This document shows, piece after piece, positions 22,410 through 31,670 of a stretch of 64,000 bases of DNA (its first letter is position 1; every line of letters starts with the position of its first letter). A model generated the notes under the pieces. It was not told where the DNA came from. It did not search any database and saw only the letters and a list, made by a program, of their open reading frames with translations. Source of the DNA: Myxococcus sp. RHSTA-1-4. GTDB lineage: Bacteria > Myxococcota > Myxococcia > Myxococcales > Myxococcaceae. The translations under genes and the position numbers were made by a program. The stretch spans positions 61,786 through 125,785 of the forward strand of contig NZ_JAIQDG010000032.1 of assembly GCF_020037125.1 (NCBI RefSeq), read 5' to 3'.

Positions 22410-23486
22410 TCAGGCGGCGACGAAGTTCTTCCACCTGCGCATGTACTCGACGAAGGTGGGCGTGAGGCCCTCTCCGAGCAGCGTCTCGGGGGCGACGGGG
22501 GCGCGGTGGATGTCGGCGTCGCGGCGGATGCGCTCGGGCCAGTCGTGGTTGGCGATGGCCGCGCGCCCGAGGGCGACGGCATCGGCACCGAGGGCGAGCT
22601 GGGCCTCGGCCTCCTCGCGCGTCCAGATGGCTCCGGCGACGACGATGCGGACGTGGGAGGGGAGGGCGGCGCGGAAGAGGGGAGTGGCGTGCTCCTGGGG
22701 GCGCTTCGTCGTGTTGAGGGCGGAGCGCCAGAGGGACAGGTGGAGGATCTCCATTCCGTCCTCGGCGAGCCACTTCGCGACCTCGATGGTTTCATCGAGG
22801 TCGAGCCCCTTGGCCTGACCGAAGTCCTCGGGGGACAGGCGGACGGCGAGGACCAGGGAGGGGGCGGCGCGGCGGACGGCGCGGACGGTTTCGCGGATGA
22901 GGCGGGAGCGGTTCTCGAGCGAGCCGCCCCAGCGGTCCTCTCGGCGGTTGTAGACGGTGCTCAGGAACTGGGAGAGCAGGTAGCCGTGGGCGCCGTGGAG
23001 CTCCACGGAGTCGAAGCCCGCCTGGGCGCACCGGCGGGCGGCGTTCGCGAAGGCGTCGATGGCGCCCTGGATGTCGGCCTCGGTGCCGGCGCGGCAGTGG
23101 ACTCCGTCCTCCGAGTGCTCGCTGGCGCTCCACTTCTCCAGTCCGCTGACAGCGGGGTCGGCGCGCAGGCCACCGTGGAAGAGCTGGGCGGAGACGAGCG
23201 CGCCACCCTGGTGGATTCGCGCCGCGAGGCGGGTGAGTCCGGGGAGCATGGCGTCGTCATGGACACCCAGCTCACCGGGCCAGGCCTTGCCGTCCTGGGA
23301 GACATGCGCGGCGCAGGTCTCGATGAGGCCGAAGCCACCGTCGGCGCGCCTGGAGAGGAAGTGGAGCTCGTCGTCGGACAGGGTGCCGTCGGCGTGGCTC
23401 TGCATGTTCGTCAGCGGCGCGAGCCAGATGCGGTTGCGTGCGGTGATGTTCTTCCGGAGTTCGAGGGGGGTGAACAGGCCGGTCAT
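22410..23486 (-). CDS. NADH:flavin oxidoreductase of the Old Yellow Enzyme family
   Basis: I chose the ATG at 23486 (358 residues), which has AAGAGGAA upstream; an in-frame ATG 27 bases earlier lacks a ribosome site. Family marks are the N-terminal LFTPLELRKNITARNRIWLAPLTN, the substrate-binding LHGAHGYLLSQFLS, the RREDRWGGSLENRSR signature and the FMN phosphate segment ALGADAVALGRAAIANHDWP. Old Yellow Enzyme relatives are FMN enzymes that reduce activated C=C bonds or nitro compounds with NAD(P)H. The physiological substrate cannot be deduced. It stands alone between two terminator-like hairpins. Confidence 0.92.
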   Translation of the reverse strand: MTGLFTPLELRKNITARNRIWLAPLTNMQSHADGTLSDDELHFLSRRADGGFGLIETCAAHVSQDGKAWPGELGVHDDAMLPGLTRLAARIHQGGALVSAQLFHGGLRADPAVSGLEKWSASEHSEDGVHCRAGTEADIQGAIDAFANAARRCAQAGFDSVELHGAHGYLLSQFLSTVYNRREDRWGGSLENRSRLIRETVRAVRRAAPSLVLAVRLSPEDFGQAKGLDLDETIEVAKWLAEDGMEILHLSLWRSALNTTKRPQEHATPLFRAALPSHVRIVVAGAIWTREEAEAQLALGADAVALGRAAIANHDWPERIRRDADIHRAPVAPETLLGEGLTPTFVEYMRRWKNFVAA

Positions 23487-23620
23487 GTCGTCGGTTCCTC
23501 TTGCGCGGGACATCGTATGGGCGCGGTGGCGGCTCGGATGCGCGAAGAGGAACACGGTTGCGTCAGCGTGCTGAAGCCCAAAGTGTGTCAGTCGCTCCCT
23601 GGGCGAGCGAGCACACCGGG

Positions 23621-23673
23621 CAAAAACAACCACGCCCGTGTCGCCCGCGGGGCCGCGCGGGACAACACGGGCG
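23621..23673 (-). terminator. stem plus T-run downstream of the trypsin-like gene
   Basis: The stem CGCCCGTGT / ACACGGGCG (23633-23641 with 23665-23673) has an additional GC-rich hairpin in its loop. Read on the minus strand it is followed within about 10 bases by a five-base T-run (AAAAA on + near 23622). It lies about 50 bases beyond the stop of the serine protease gene. Confidence 0.6.
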
Positions 23674-23674
23674 C

Positions 23675-23706
23675 GTGGGGGCCGGAGTGGTCGCTCCGGC
23701 CCCCGC
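23675..23706. terminator. strong hairpin directly after the serine protease stop
   Basis: GGGGGCCGGAG (23677-23687) and CTCCGGCCCCC (23694-23704) pair perfectly around the loop TGGTCG, and two more pairs extend the base. It is 18 bases from the protease stop on the minus strand and probably works together with the second stem at 23633-23673. Confidence 0.65.
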
Positions 23707-23724
23707 ACAGTGAAACCGGACCGC

Positions 23725-25470
23725 TCAGAGGTTCGTGATGTAGCTCATGGTGAAGAGCGAATCCGTGAGTGCACCCGCGGCGTCACGGCACTGCACGTTG
23801 ACCTGCGTCCCACCGGAGGAGGCCGTGTGCCAGCTCGTGACGTTGCAGAACGCGTTGGTGGAGCCGTAGGCGGTCACCAGCGCGCTCGTCTTGTTGTACG
23901 ACGCGATGCCGGGGATGGTGAGGGCATACGTGCCCGTACCCGAGCGGGTCGCCGTCACCGTGCTGCCCAGCGAGTGCCACTGGTACCAGGTGCTCGGCGT
24001 GCTGGACGCGGACACGGCGTCGGAGAGCCACGCGTACGCGCCGGCCTGCCCGCTGTTCGCCACGTGCTTGTCCGTGTACCGCAGGTTCCAGTACGTATCG
24101 ACCGGGTTGCCCGCCGTGTCGAAGCACCTCACGCTGACGGTGCTCGTCCCCCAGCCCGCCACCTTGCAGTGGTCGGCCGTGGAGCCGTACGCGGTCACCT
24201 GGACGTTGCCACCGATGGCGGTGAAGCCCGGCAGGCTGGCCTGGTAGACGCCGACCGCGCTGCGCGTGACGGTGTTCGTGCCACCCTTCGAGTTGTAGGA
24301 GTAGTACCGGGAAGGCGTGTAGCTCGCGGTCGTCGGCTGGTTCGCCCAGAGGTAGGCGCCCTGCTGCGGGTTGCCCGCCCCGGCCCGGTAGTACTGGGCG
24401 ACGAAGTACGAGTCCACCGCCGCCCCCGCCTGGGTGAAGCAGCGGACGTAGACGCTCTGGGTCGTTCCAGAGGGCCCCCAGCCCGCCGACTTGCACCGGT
24501 TGGAGGTGCCACCGTACGCGGTCACCTGGACGTTGCCGCTGGACTCCCCCAGCCCCGCCATGTCGACGCGGTAGTAGCCGACGCCCAGGCGGGTGATGGT
24601 GTTCGCCCCGCCCGTCGAGTTGAACGAGTAGCTGGTGCTCGGCGTGTAGCTCGTGGCCGCCGACGGCTGGTCCGCCCAGACGAAGCCGAACGCGGCCGGA
24701 ATGATGCTCCGGATCCACGGAAGGGCAACGTCGACACGCGAGCCGATCGCGTTGCCGGTGCTGACGCCGCAGCCCCCCGGCGAGTTCGTGTGCGCGGCGA
24801 CCACCTGCACGACGCCACCCACCTGCGTGAACACGGGGCCGCCACTGTCGCCACCGCACATCTCCTCGGTGTTGACGTTGGTGTAGAGCAGGTCGAGCGC
24901 GTTCGAGCCGGTGACCCGGAACTGGCCCTGCTGCATGTTGTCGGGGAGGGTCCCGCTGTTGTCGACGTAACCCCAGCCGGCCGGGGTGACGGCGGCGTTC
25001 ACGGCCGGAATCGCGGTGGCGAGCTGCACGATGGGCGCGTACGACGGAGTCGCCAGCCGCAGCAGCGCGAGGTCATTGGTGTTGTTCAGGAAGACCTGGG
25101 CCCCCTGAATCACCTGGCCGCGGCTCGTGTCGCTGATCCGCGTGCGGTCCATGGACGCCCAGACCTCGGTCGCCGACAGCTCCGAGGCCGCGATGACGCC
25201 GTCGAGGTTGTGGTCGAAGCAGTGCTGGGCCGTGAGCACCCAGCCCGGCGCGACATGCGACCCGCTACACAGCGTGTTCGCGGTCGACGTGGCCGACGAC
25301 ATGTGCAGGGAGACGGCCCACGGATACGTGCCGTCGGGCACCGCGGTTCCCCTGGCGATCTCCCCCTGTTGCTCCCCCAGCTCCACGGGCTCGACCTCTT
25401 CGCCCTCCGGTACACCGCACCCCACGGTGCCCGCGAGCAGAGCCAGCGCACTCCACTTCAGTGACTTCAT
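23725..25470 (-). CDS. secreted trypsin-like serine protease lipoprotein with three C-terminal repeats
   Basis: ATG 25470 (581 residues) is preferred because the AGGGGGA site then lies about 7 bases away; an ATG two codons upstream is too close. The N-terminus MKSLKWSALALLAGTVGC looks like a lipoprotein signal with Cys18. The S1 protease domain (about 35-260) keeps the triad: His83 (TAQHC), Asp133 (NNTNDLALLRL) and Ser209 (CGGDSGGP). Three copies of a roughly 105-residue beta-rich repeat follow (261-370, 371-476, 477-581), each with WA-x-QP/LSD, YTP/STPS, a Thr-rich core, VTAYGST-x-C and VxVxC near the same places. The repeats probably bind a ligand or the cell surface. The likely role is extracellular proteolysis, as in prey or debris digestion. 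Confidence 0.92.
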   Translation of the reverse strand: MKSLKWSALALLAGTVGCGVPEGEEVEPVELGEQQGEIARGTAVPDGTYPWAVSLHMSSATSTANTLCSGSHVAPGWVLTAQHCFDHNLDGVIAASELSATEVWASMDRTRISDTSRGQVIQGAQVFLNNTNDLALLRLATPSYAPIVQLATAIPAVNAAVTPAGWGYVDNSGTLPDNMQQGQFRVTGSNALDLLYTNVNTEEMCGGDSGGPVFTQVGGVVQVVAAHTNSPGGCGVSTGNAIGSRVDVALPWIRSIIPAAFGFVWADQPSAATSYTPSTSYSFNSTGGANTITRLGVGYYRVDMAGLGESSGNVQVTAYGGTSNRCKSAGWGPSGTTQSVYVRCFTQAGAAVDSYFVAQYYRAGAGNPQQGAYLWANQPTTASYTPSRYYSYNSKGGTNTVTRSAVGVYQASLPGFTAIGGNVQVTAYGSTADHCKVAGWGTSTVSVRCFDTAGNPVDTYWNLRYTDKHVANSGQAGAYAWLSDAVSASSTPSTWYQWHSLGSTVTATRSGTGTYALTIPGIASYNKTSALVTAYGSTNAFCNVTSWHTASSGGTQVNVQCRDAAGALTDSLFTMSYITNL

Positions 25471-25744
25471 CTTCATTCCCCCTGGGTTCGTGCCGAGACT
25501 TCGGACAGACGCGAGCAACTCGGTGCTCACGTGCGCCGGCCCCATTGCACCGCGAATACCAACGCCTGCCCCGAGCGACTCCAGAGGGGAGCTGTCCGCG
25601 TCGCCGGCCTCCCGTGTGGACCCGCGGGCAACGACGCACCTCCAGGTGTTGCCGCTGGAGACACACGCGGATCGCGTCAGGACGGACTTCTACACATGCG
25701 CTCCACGTTTGTGATGGACTGCCGCTCCTCGGAGGATGGGGGAC

Positions 25745-27688
25745 ATGGCAGACACGAAGCGCCGATATGGACGTTGGGCCGCGCTGGGAGTGCTGTTGCT
25801 GGGCCTGGGGCTGTGGTGGTGGCTCGCGCACAAGCCCGACGCCACCCCTGTGATGGTCACGGAGACGTCCGGGACGGCACCGGCCCCAAGCCACCCCGCG
25901 GCTTCCGGCACGGCAGCCGCCACACCCGAGCCCGCACGGGCGGCTTCCTCGAAGGAGGCCCCGAGCCCGGTGCTGCGCCTCCCCTCGGCCCGGCGCACGG
26001 AGGCGCCCGAAGGTGTTCCGGGGGCCTTCTCCGGTCGCGTGATTTCGGCCATCAGCGGGCAGGGCGTGCCGGGCGCGGAGCTGACGTTCGCCGGTCCTTC
26101 GGGCGCCGCCAGCACGCGCACGGACGAGTCCGGAGCCTTCCGCTTCATGCCGGACCAGGAGGGTCTCTGGCAGCTCGCCAGTGTTCGCGCGGAGGGCTTC
26201 CTGCCCTTCGGTCCGGACTGGGGGCAGAGTCCCGTTCGTCTCGTAGCGCGGGCGGGCAGTGGCGTGGAGGGGCTGCTCCTGGCCCTCACGCATGAGGAGT
26301 CCTGGACCGTCCGTGTCGAGGACCCGGCCGGCAAGCCCCTCGCGGGCGCGCAGGTGCGGCTGCTCACGGGGCGCTCCGGGCAGACGGTGCTCTTCCCCAC
26401 GGACGACCAGTTCGTGACGGGGACGGACGGCGAGGTCCAGCTCCGCGCGCCCGAGCCCTCCACGGTGGAGGCTCGCCACCCCGGGTATGCGCCCGAGAGA
26501 GGAGAGCTGACCGCGCGTGTCCCGGACGGTCGTCTGGTGTTGCGCCTCGATGCCCAGACCACGGGGGCCAGCGAAGTGCTCGCGGGCCGCGTGGTGGACG
26601 AAGCGGGCGATGCCATCGCGGGTGCTGGAGTCCGCGCCGATCAGCCTCGGGACAAGCGCCTGCCGGGGGCCCAGGGCGGAATCGCGGCGGTGGCCGAGGC
26701 CTTGACGGACGCGGACGGCCGCTTCCTGCTGGAGCGGCTGCCTCCTGGCCGCTACGACGTGTCCGCGGGAGTCCTGGGCCGCGTGGGCACCACGGCTTCG
26801 AGTGTTGAGACCGGGCGGCGCGATGTGGTGCTGACCCTGGCTCGTGGGGCACGCCTCACGGGCCGGGTGCGCGACGAGCGCGGTTCGCCTGTCGCGTCCT
26901 TCCGGCTGGAGCTGCAGCTCCACCGGGGGCCCCTGGAGCGCGAGCCCGGTGCGGCGCTGACGGTGGTGGATCCGGAGGGCCGCTTCGCCGTGGAGGGCCT
27001 GGCGCCCGGCACCTATACGTTGCGCGTGGCGGCACACGGGCTCGCGCCTTCGGCCTCGGAGGTGAGCGTGGCTCCGGATGCGACGGAGGCGGGGCCCGTG
27101 GAGGTGATGTTGTCAGCCGGGGTTCGGCTGGAGGGGCAGGTGGTGAAGGCCGGAGGCGGGGGGCCCATCACCGGAGCCCGGGTGCTGGTGGAGGGCGGTA
27201 TGTACGGCGCGATGCTCGACACGGTGTACGACGCCATCACCGACGCGTCCGGCCACTTCGCGGTGGACGGGCTGGCTCCGGGGACGCTGAGCCTGTCGGT
27301 CAGCGCGAAGGGCCATGATGCGCGCATCGTGGACAGGGTGAGGGTGGGGCCAGGGGCGCCGCCCATGCCACCCATCGAGCTGAACGCGGTGGCCGAAGGC
27401 GAGACGGCGCGGGTGGAGATGGTGGGGATTGGTTCGATACTGGGCCCGCGTGACGACATGCTCGTCATGGGGACGGTCATCCCCGGCGGCGGCGCGCACG
27501 AGGCGGGACTCCAGCCTGGGGATGCCATCGTGAGCATCGACGGCACCCCCGTGGTGGAGCTGGGTTTTGCCGCCTCGGTGCAGCGCATCCGCGGCCCCGA
27601 GGGGAGCCGCGTCCGGCTGGGGATTCGCCGGGCCGGCCGATCCGAGGTGGAGGACGTCTGGGTGGTGCGCCGGAAGATCCAGGTCTGA
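25745..27688 (+). CDS. membrane-anchored protein with carboxypeptidase-regulatory-like repeats and a PDZ domain
   Basis: The ATG at 25745 has GGAGG 9 bases upstream; an ATG at 25736 directly abuts the same motif. The 647-residue product has one N-terminal transmembrane helix (about 12-28), a Pro/Ala-rich linker to about 90, then at least five beta-sandwich repeats of the carboxypeptidase-regulatory-like type, recognised by recurring 'GRFLLERLPPGRYDV', 'GRFAVEGLAPGTYTL' and 'GHFAVDGLAPGTLSL'. It ends in a PDZ domain at about 560-640 (HEAGLQPGDAIVSIDGTPV). Such proteins sit in the periplasm facing the wall or outer membrane and probably bind other proteins or glycans. No enzyme motif is seen. 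It is divergent from the serine protease across 274 bases. Confidence 0.88.
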   Translation: MADTKRRYGRWAALGVLLLGLGLWWWLAHKPDATPVMVTETSGTAPAPSHPAASGTAAATPEPARAASSKEAPSPVLRLPSARRTEAPEGVPGAFSGRVISAISGQGVPGAELTFAGPSGAASTRTDESGAFRFMPDQEGLWQLASVRAEGFLPFGPDWGQSPVRLVARAGSGVEGLLLALTHEESWTVRVEDPAGKPLAGAQVRLLTGRSGQTVLFPTDDQFVTGTDGEVQLRAPEPSTVEARHPGYAPERGELTARVPDGRLVLRLDAQTTGASEVLAGRVVDEAGDAIAGAGVRADQPRDKRLPGAQGGIAAVAEALTDADGRFLLERLPPGRYDVSAGVLGRVGTTASSVETGRRDVVLTLARGARLTGRVRDERGSPVASFRLELQLHRGPLEREPGAALTVVDPEGRFAVEGLAPGTYTLRVAAHGLAPSASEVSVAPDATEAGPVEVMLSAGVRLEGQVVKAGGGGPITGARVLVEGGMYGAMLDTVYDAITDASGHFAVDGLAPGTLSLSVSAKGHDARIVDRVRVGPGAPPMPPIELNAVAEGETARVEMVGIGSILGPRDDMLVMGTVIPGGGAHEAGLQPGDAIVSIDGTPVVELGFAASVQRIRGPEGSRVRLGIRRAGRSEVEDVWVVRRKIQV

Positions 27689-27915
27689 ATCGCCTGAACC
27701 TCCCTGGGATGCTTCATCATCCATATGACCGCGCGCCTCCTGGATGTTGAAGGTCCTGGAGCAAGGCCTCCTCACGATTGAGCGGTGCGTGGCTGGACGC
27801 CCGGAACCCTGGCGGGTATGTCCGCGACGCGGTCCTTTGCGTGCCTGACGGTGGAGGTTACCGTCTCGGCGCCTCTTCACATCCCGCGTCCACAGCTCCG
27901 ACCAGGAGAGCCCGC

Positions 27916-29070
27916 ATGCCGTCCCGAGCCGCCCCCGACTTCGACCTTGCCTCCGTGGACGTGGAGGGCTTCCACCGCGAGCTGAAGGCCCTGCGCGCGG
28001 AGGTGGACGCGTCGCTCGGCGAAGCGGATGCGGCGCACCTCCGGAAGATTGAACGCTGGGGCCGCGCGGCCACGCTGCTCGGCGTGGCGACCTGCTGGCT
28101 GGCGCCGAACCCGCTCAGCGCCGCCGCGCTCAGCGTGGGCCGCAGCACGCGCTGGCTGCTCATGCACCACGTGGGACACCGCGGGTATGACCGCGTGCCG
28201 GGCCTGCCCGCGTCCCGCACGGGCAAGGGCTTCGCGAAGGGAGGTCGCCGCTTCCTCGACTGGCTCGACTGGATGCTCCCCGAGGCGTGGGTCTTCGAGC
28301 ACAACGTGCTCCACCACTCGCACACCGGCGAGGACGCGGACCCGGATCTCCTGGAGCGCAACGCCGAGGGAACACTGCGCAACCCGAGCCGGCCGCTCGC
28401 GCTCCGTTACCTCCAGCTCTCCCTGCTCGCGCTCACGTGGCGCGCCAGCTACTACGCGCCGGAGACGCTGAGCTCGCTGCGCCGCAAGGGCCGGCGCCAG
28501 GGCGGCGCGCTCACGGGCGCGGAGTTGAAGGAGCTGCTGCTCCACTGCTACCTGCCATACGCCGCCGTCTGGTTCGGCCTCTTCCCGTCGCTGTTCCTCG
28601 TGCTGGGGACCTGGGCGGCCTTCAGCGCGCTGTGCAACTCGGTGATGGCGGACGTGCTCACCAGCCTGCACACGTTCCTGGTGGTGGGGCCCAACCACAC
28701 CGGCGAGGACCTCTACCGCTTCGATTCGTCTCCCGAGAGCCGTGGCGCGCGCTTCGTGCAGCAGGTGATTGGCAGCGCCAACTACCGGACCGGCGGGGAC
28801 CTCAACGACTTCGCCCACCTGTGGCTCAACTATCAAATCGAGCACCACATCTGGCCGGACCTGCCGATGCTCAAGTACCGCGAGGTGCAGCCCAAGGTGC
28901 GCGCCCTCTGCGAGAAGTACGGCATCCCCTACGTACAGGAGAGCGTCTGGACCCGCGCCCGGAAGATGGTGGACGTGGTGGTGGGCAAGAGCTCCATGCG
29001 AAGGCTCGCGCCGGGCAAGGCCCGGACGGAGGACCTCGAGCCCGTGGCGGCTCCGGCCCCCGCGGCCTGA
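27916..29070 (+). CDS. membrane fatty-acid desaturase
   Basis: The start MPSRAAPDFD at 27916 gives 384 residues. The three di-iron histidine boxes are present: HHVGH (84-88), HNVLHHSH (about 129-136) and QIEHHIWP (about 305-312), separated by two hydrophobic hairpins (for example YAAVWFGLFPSLFLVLGTWA). The QxxHH third box is that of front-end or acyl-lipid desaturases. The enzyme would introduce a double bond into membrane fatty acids using O2 and a reductase not present here. Myxobacteria make unusual unsaturated lipids, but which position is modified cannot be read from the sequence. An ATG-to-stop check shows no truncation. Confidence 0.93.
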   Translation: MPSRAAPDFDLASVDVEGFHRELKALRAEVDASLGEADAAHLRKIERWGRAATLLGVATCWLAPNPLSAAALSVGRSTRWLLMHHVGHRGYDRVPGLPASRTGKGFAKGGRRFLDWLDWMLPEAWVFEHNVLHHSHTGEDADPDLLERNAEGTLRNPSRPLALRYLQLSLLALTWRASYYAPETLSSLRRKGRRQGGALTGAELKELLLHCYLPYAAVWFGLFPSLFLVLGTWAAFSALCNSVMADVLTSLHTFLVVGPNHTGEDLYRFDSSPESRGARFVQQVIGSANYRTGGDLNDFAHLWLNYQIEHHIWPDLPMLKYREVQPKVRALCEKYGIPYVQESVWTRARKMVDVVVGKSSMRRLAPGKARTEDLEPVAAPAPAA

Positions 29071-29617
29071 GGCCGGACTCATTCGTGGCGCGGTAGGGGT
29101 TCGCACGAGGCAGGTCGCCGCCTGGCGGTGTCTGGGCCATGGCGGCGCATCGGAGAAGGCGCGAACGGGGCGGCTCTCGATGTCGGTCTCGACGTGCTCC
29201 GCTCCAGGCGCGAGCGTGCCGGAGCCCCTCAGCGCCAGCACCTCCGCCGAGCCCCGCATGCTCATGAGGTACAGCTGCTCCGCCGTCCACATACCCCATC
29301 ACCTCCTTCCCGCCCTGGGGTGACGCTCCGCTGAAAGGAGCACTCATCCCGCGGCATGGTGTCTACCCCCAGGGAGCTGACATGGCGGGGAGGCTGGGGC
29401 CCGCCACCGGCGAGGACCTGGCGGGTCCCGCGGAATGGAGGCTCCATTCCGCGCATGGCGGCCCGGGGGCTGACACGGCGAGAAGTCATGGCATGGGAGA
29501 CTGGGCCTGGGGCTTCGTGGGTCCTCGGTCTCCCGGCACTCCGAACATGTCCGAGTTGCCGTTGCGGCTACCGCGTGGCCGAGGCGGCGCCATGGCAGGA
29601 CTCATCCGCGTCCTGAA
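29071..29617. other. 547-bp stretch without a convincing gene
   Basis: The convergent desaturase and the small protein gene at 29618 leave an unusually long gap. It holds a near-perfect palindrome (29429-29453) and, on the minus strand, a consensus ribosome site (29298-29308) five bases before an ATG at 29292. The frame from that ATG looks natural for about 45 codons and then runs antisense into the desaturase, so it may be a gene remnant. Short plus-strand frames here are Arg/Pro/Gly-rich and look like GC shadows. Confidence 0.5.
29429..29453. repeat. 25-bp near-perfect palindrome
   Basis: CGCGGAATGGAG (29429-29440) is the exact reverse complement of CTCCATTCCGCG (29442-29453) around one central G. 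With only one central base it is more likely a protein-binding operator or recombination-type dyad than a transcription terminator. Confidence 0.6.
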
Positions 29618-30106
29618 TCAGGCCCGCCGACGGCGCGTGGGCGCCGCGGGCCGGTCCAGCGCCGTCTCCGAGGAGGCGCCCTCGTGACGGACCGCCTGTA
29701 CGTCCACCACCCGTGCACCGTCGGGCGGCACGGGTGGCCCGAGTGTCACCACCAGCACCCGGTAGGACTCCTCCAGCCGCTTGTGCAGCTTGGAGAAGAT
29801 CTGCTGCGCGGTGCCGGGCATGTCCTCGGTGTACGTGAAGTACCAGCGCAGCTCGTCCAGGCGCTCGTAGAAGTGGTCCACCACCGCCTGTTCCTGCTCG
29901 GAGAGGTGGATGAGGTGCTCGAAGGCGCCCGTCGCGTAGCGCGAGGAGATGGTGCCCAGCAGGGGCTCGCGGCTGCGCAGGCGCGAGAAGAGGGCGAACA
30001 TCTCGTCGCGGCGTGCCTCCAGCCGGCGCATGATGCCGGCGGCGTCCATCGCGAGCAGGTTGCGGACGCGAGTGGCCATCTCCTCGGCCTTCTTGCGACG
30101 AGCCAT
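29618..30106 (-). CDS. helical protein of unknown function
   Basis: ATG 30106 gives 162 residues starting MARRKKAEEMATRVRNLLAM. GGAGG is present but about 13 bases upstream. The protein is largely helical with charged heptad-like stretches (IMRRLEARRDEMFALFSRLR, EQEQAVVDHFYERLDELRWY) and a Pro-rich, basic tail that looks disordered. There is no signal peptide or membrane segment, so it is probably cytoplasmic. I recognise no family. It is 41 bases downstream of the TonB-like gene on the same strand and may form an operon with it. Confidence 0.7.
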   Translation of the reverse strand: MARRKKAEEMATRVRNLLAMDAAGIMRRLEARRDEMFALFSRLRSREPLLGTISSRYATGAFEHLIHLSEQEQAVVDHFYERLDELRWYFTYTEDMPGTAQQIFSKLHKRLEESYRVLVVTLGPPVPPDGARVVDVQAVRHEGASSETALDRPAAPTRRRRA

Positions 30107-30146
30107 GGGGCGCGAGCCTACCTCCGCCCCGTGGCCGGCACCAACC

Positions 30147-31670
30147 TCAGTAGACGCGCAGCAGGCGCGACTGGCACACGAAGCGTGGGTTGCGGAAGTC
30201 GATGACCTCGACCTCACCGGTGGTCTCCTCGAACCGTCCCGCGAGCACCCCTGCGGCGACCGCCGCGGCCATGTACGCGGTGTCCTGGCCCTTCAGCTCC
30301 TTGAGCTTGCGGAGGTAGACGACGCGGCCCTCGACGGCCCACAGCGTGTGGATGCCCTCGGGCCGTACGCCCCGGGCCTGGTCGGGAGGGGGCGCGAGCT
30401 TCGCCAGCGCGGGTGGCACGGCGCTCATCACGAATGCGTCGTAGGACGGGTTGCCACTCTGGGAGACGAGCTTCACGTCGCGCAGTGAGCCGTCGGGCCC
30501 CTGGTGCAATTCGAGGGTGACGACGAGCTTCGCGCCGCCGCCGCCCGCCAGCTTCTGCATCTCCTCCACGGTCTGGACGCGACTCCGCAAATAGTCGACG
30601 GACTTGACCCCGGTCTTCTCCCTGGCTCCGGGCATGTTCCCTCGGCTTCGCTGAAGGTCCCGCAGCTGCTCGGACGGCGTGGGCGCGGCGACCGCGGGCC
30701 CAGTGCCGGGACTGCCGGTCGCGCCGAACTCGCTGGCCTGTCCGGCCCAGGACGTCGTGGCTTGATTCAGGAGGCTGGTGCCCGGGAACACGGGGGCATC
30801 CTCGAGCGCCTTCTCGAGGGCCTCGCGGAGCCGGCTGAAGTACGGGTCGATCTGCCCGTTGGCCACTCGGAGGCTCGCCTGCTGGTCATTGATGAAGCCC
30901 TGCACGCGTCCACCGACGCGGGCCCGCTCCTTCGCGGCGAGCACCTCGGGCGAGAGGCTGGGGTCTCCGGGGCGCAGGGTGTGGCCACTCTGGCTCTTCG
31001 GGCCGGTGAGGGGTGGGCCTCCCGGCATCAGCGACGGAGGCAGTGGGTAGAGGGTGCCGGCCGGCTGCCGGGGGCGGGCAGGCGCGTCCGAGACGGGCCC
31101 CGAGGCGACGGCGGCGGGTGCCTCGGAGGGGGAGGTGGGTGGCGCTTCCGGCGCGGCGGGGGATTCCGGAGATGGGCCGCTCGGGGACGGCGCCCGCGCT
31201 GACGGTTCTTCTCCTGCCGGAGACGGAGGGGCCGAGGCCACCGCGGGTGCCCCCGTGTCCGCTGGCGGGTGTTCCTCGGGTGGAGCTGGAGGGGCCGAGG
31301 CCACCGCCGGTGCGCCCTCGCCGGGCGTGGGTGATGAAGGAGGTGGCTCTGTCGCGGGTGGGATGGGCGGCGCCACGGTCGGCGACTCAGCGACCTGCGT
31401 GGGTGGCTCCACGGGGCGAGGCGGCTGGCGACGGAGGCGGGGCGGTGGCTTCGCGGGCCGCTCGACGCGGGGCGGCGATGGCGGGGCTTCAGGCAGCGGT
31501 GGTGCGGCTGGCGGGCGGGAGATGATCTCCACCTGGAGCGGCGCCTGCGAGGCCCTCGGTGCGGTGCGGTCTCTCGGGGGCACCTCCCCCCAGAGGAGGA
31601 GGAGCAGGAGCGCCACGTGGATGGCGAGTGAGACCAGGGCGGCCCACCCGAGGCGTCGAAACCGCCGCAT
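30147..31670 (-). CDS. TonB-family energy-transducer-like protein
   Basis: ATG 31670 (507 residues) is favoured because GGGAG then lies at proper spacing; an ATG four codons earlier is too close to it. An N-terminal membrane helix (LGWAALVSLAIHVALLLLLL) with the His typical of TonB anchors is followed by a periplasmic spacer of about 200 residues dominated by Pro, Ala and Ser/Glu repeats (APPAPPEEHPP, AVASAPP). The C-terminal domain has a TonB-like region (VVTLELHQGPDGSLRDVKLV, SGNPSYDAFVMSAV), then about 60 residues beyond the usual end. No exbB/exbD genes are nearby. It is probably an inner-membrane to outer-membrane linker whose partner receptor is unknown. Confidence 0.85.
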   Translation of the reverse strand: MRRFRRLGWAALVSLAIHVALLLLLLWGEVPPRDRTAPRASQAPLQVEIISRPPAAPPLPEAPPSPPRVERPAKPPPRLRRQPPRPVEPPTQVAESPTVAPPIPPATEPPPSSPTPGEGAPAVASAPPAPPEEHPPADTGAPAVASAPPSPAGEEPSARAPSPSGPSPESPAAPEAPPTSPSEAPAAVASGPVSDAPARPRQPAGTLYPLPPSLMPGGPPLTGPKSQSGHTLRPGDPSLSPEVLAAKERARVGGRVQGFINDQQASLRVANGQIDPYFSRLREALEKALEDAPVFPGTSLLNQATTSWAGQASEFGATGSPGTGPAVAAPTPSEQLRDLQRSRGNMPGAREKTGVKSVDYLRSRVQTVEEMQKLAGGGGAKLVVTLELHQGPDGSLRDVKLVSQSGNPSYDAFVMSAVPPALAKLAPPPDQARGVRPEGIHTLWAVEGRVVYLRKLKELKGQDTAYMAAAVAAGVLAGRFEETTGEVEVIDFRNPRFVCQSRLLRVY

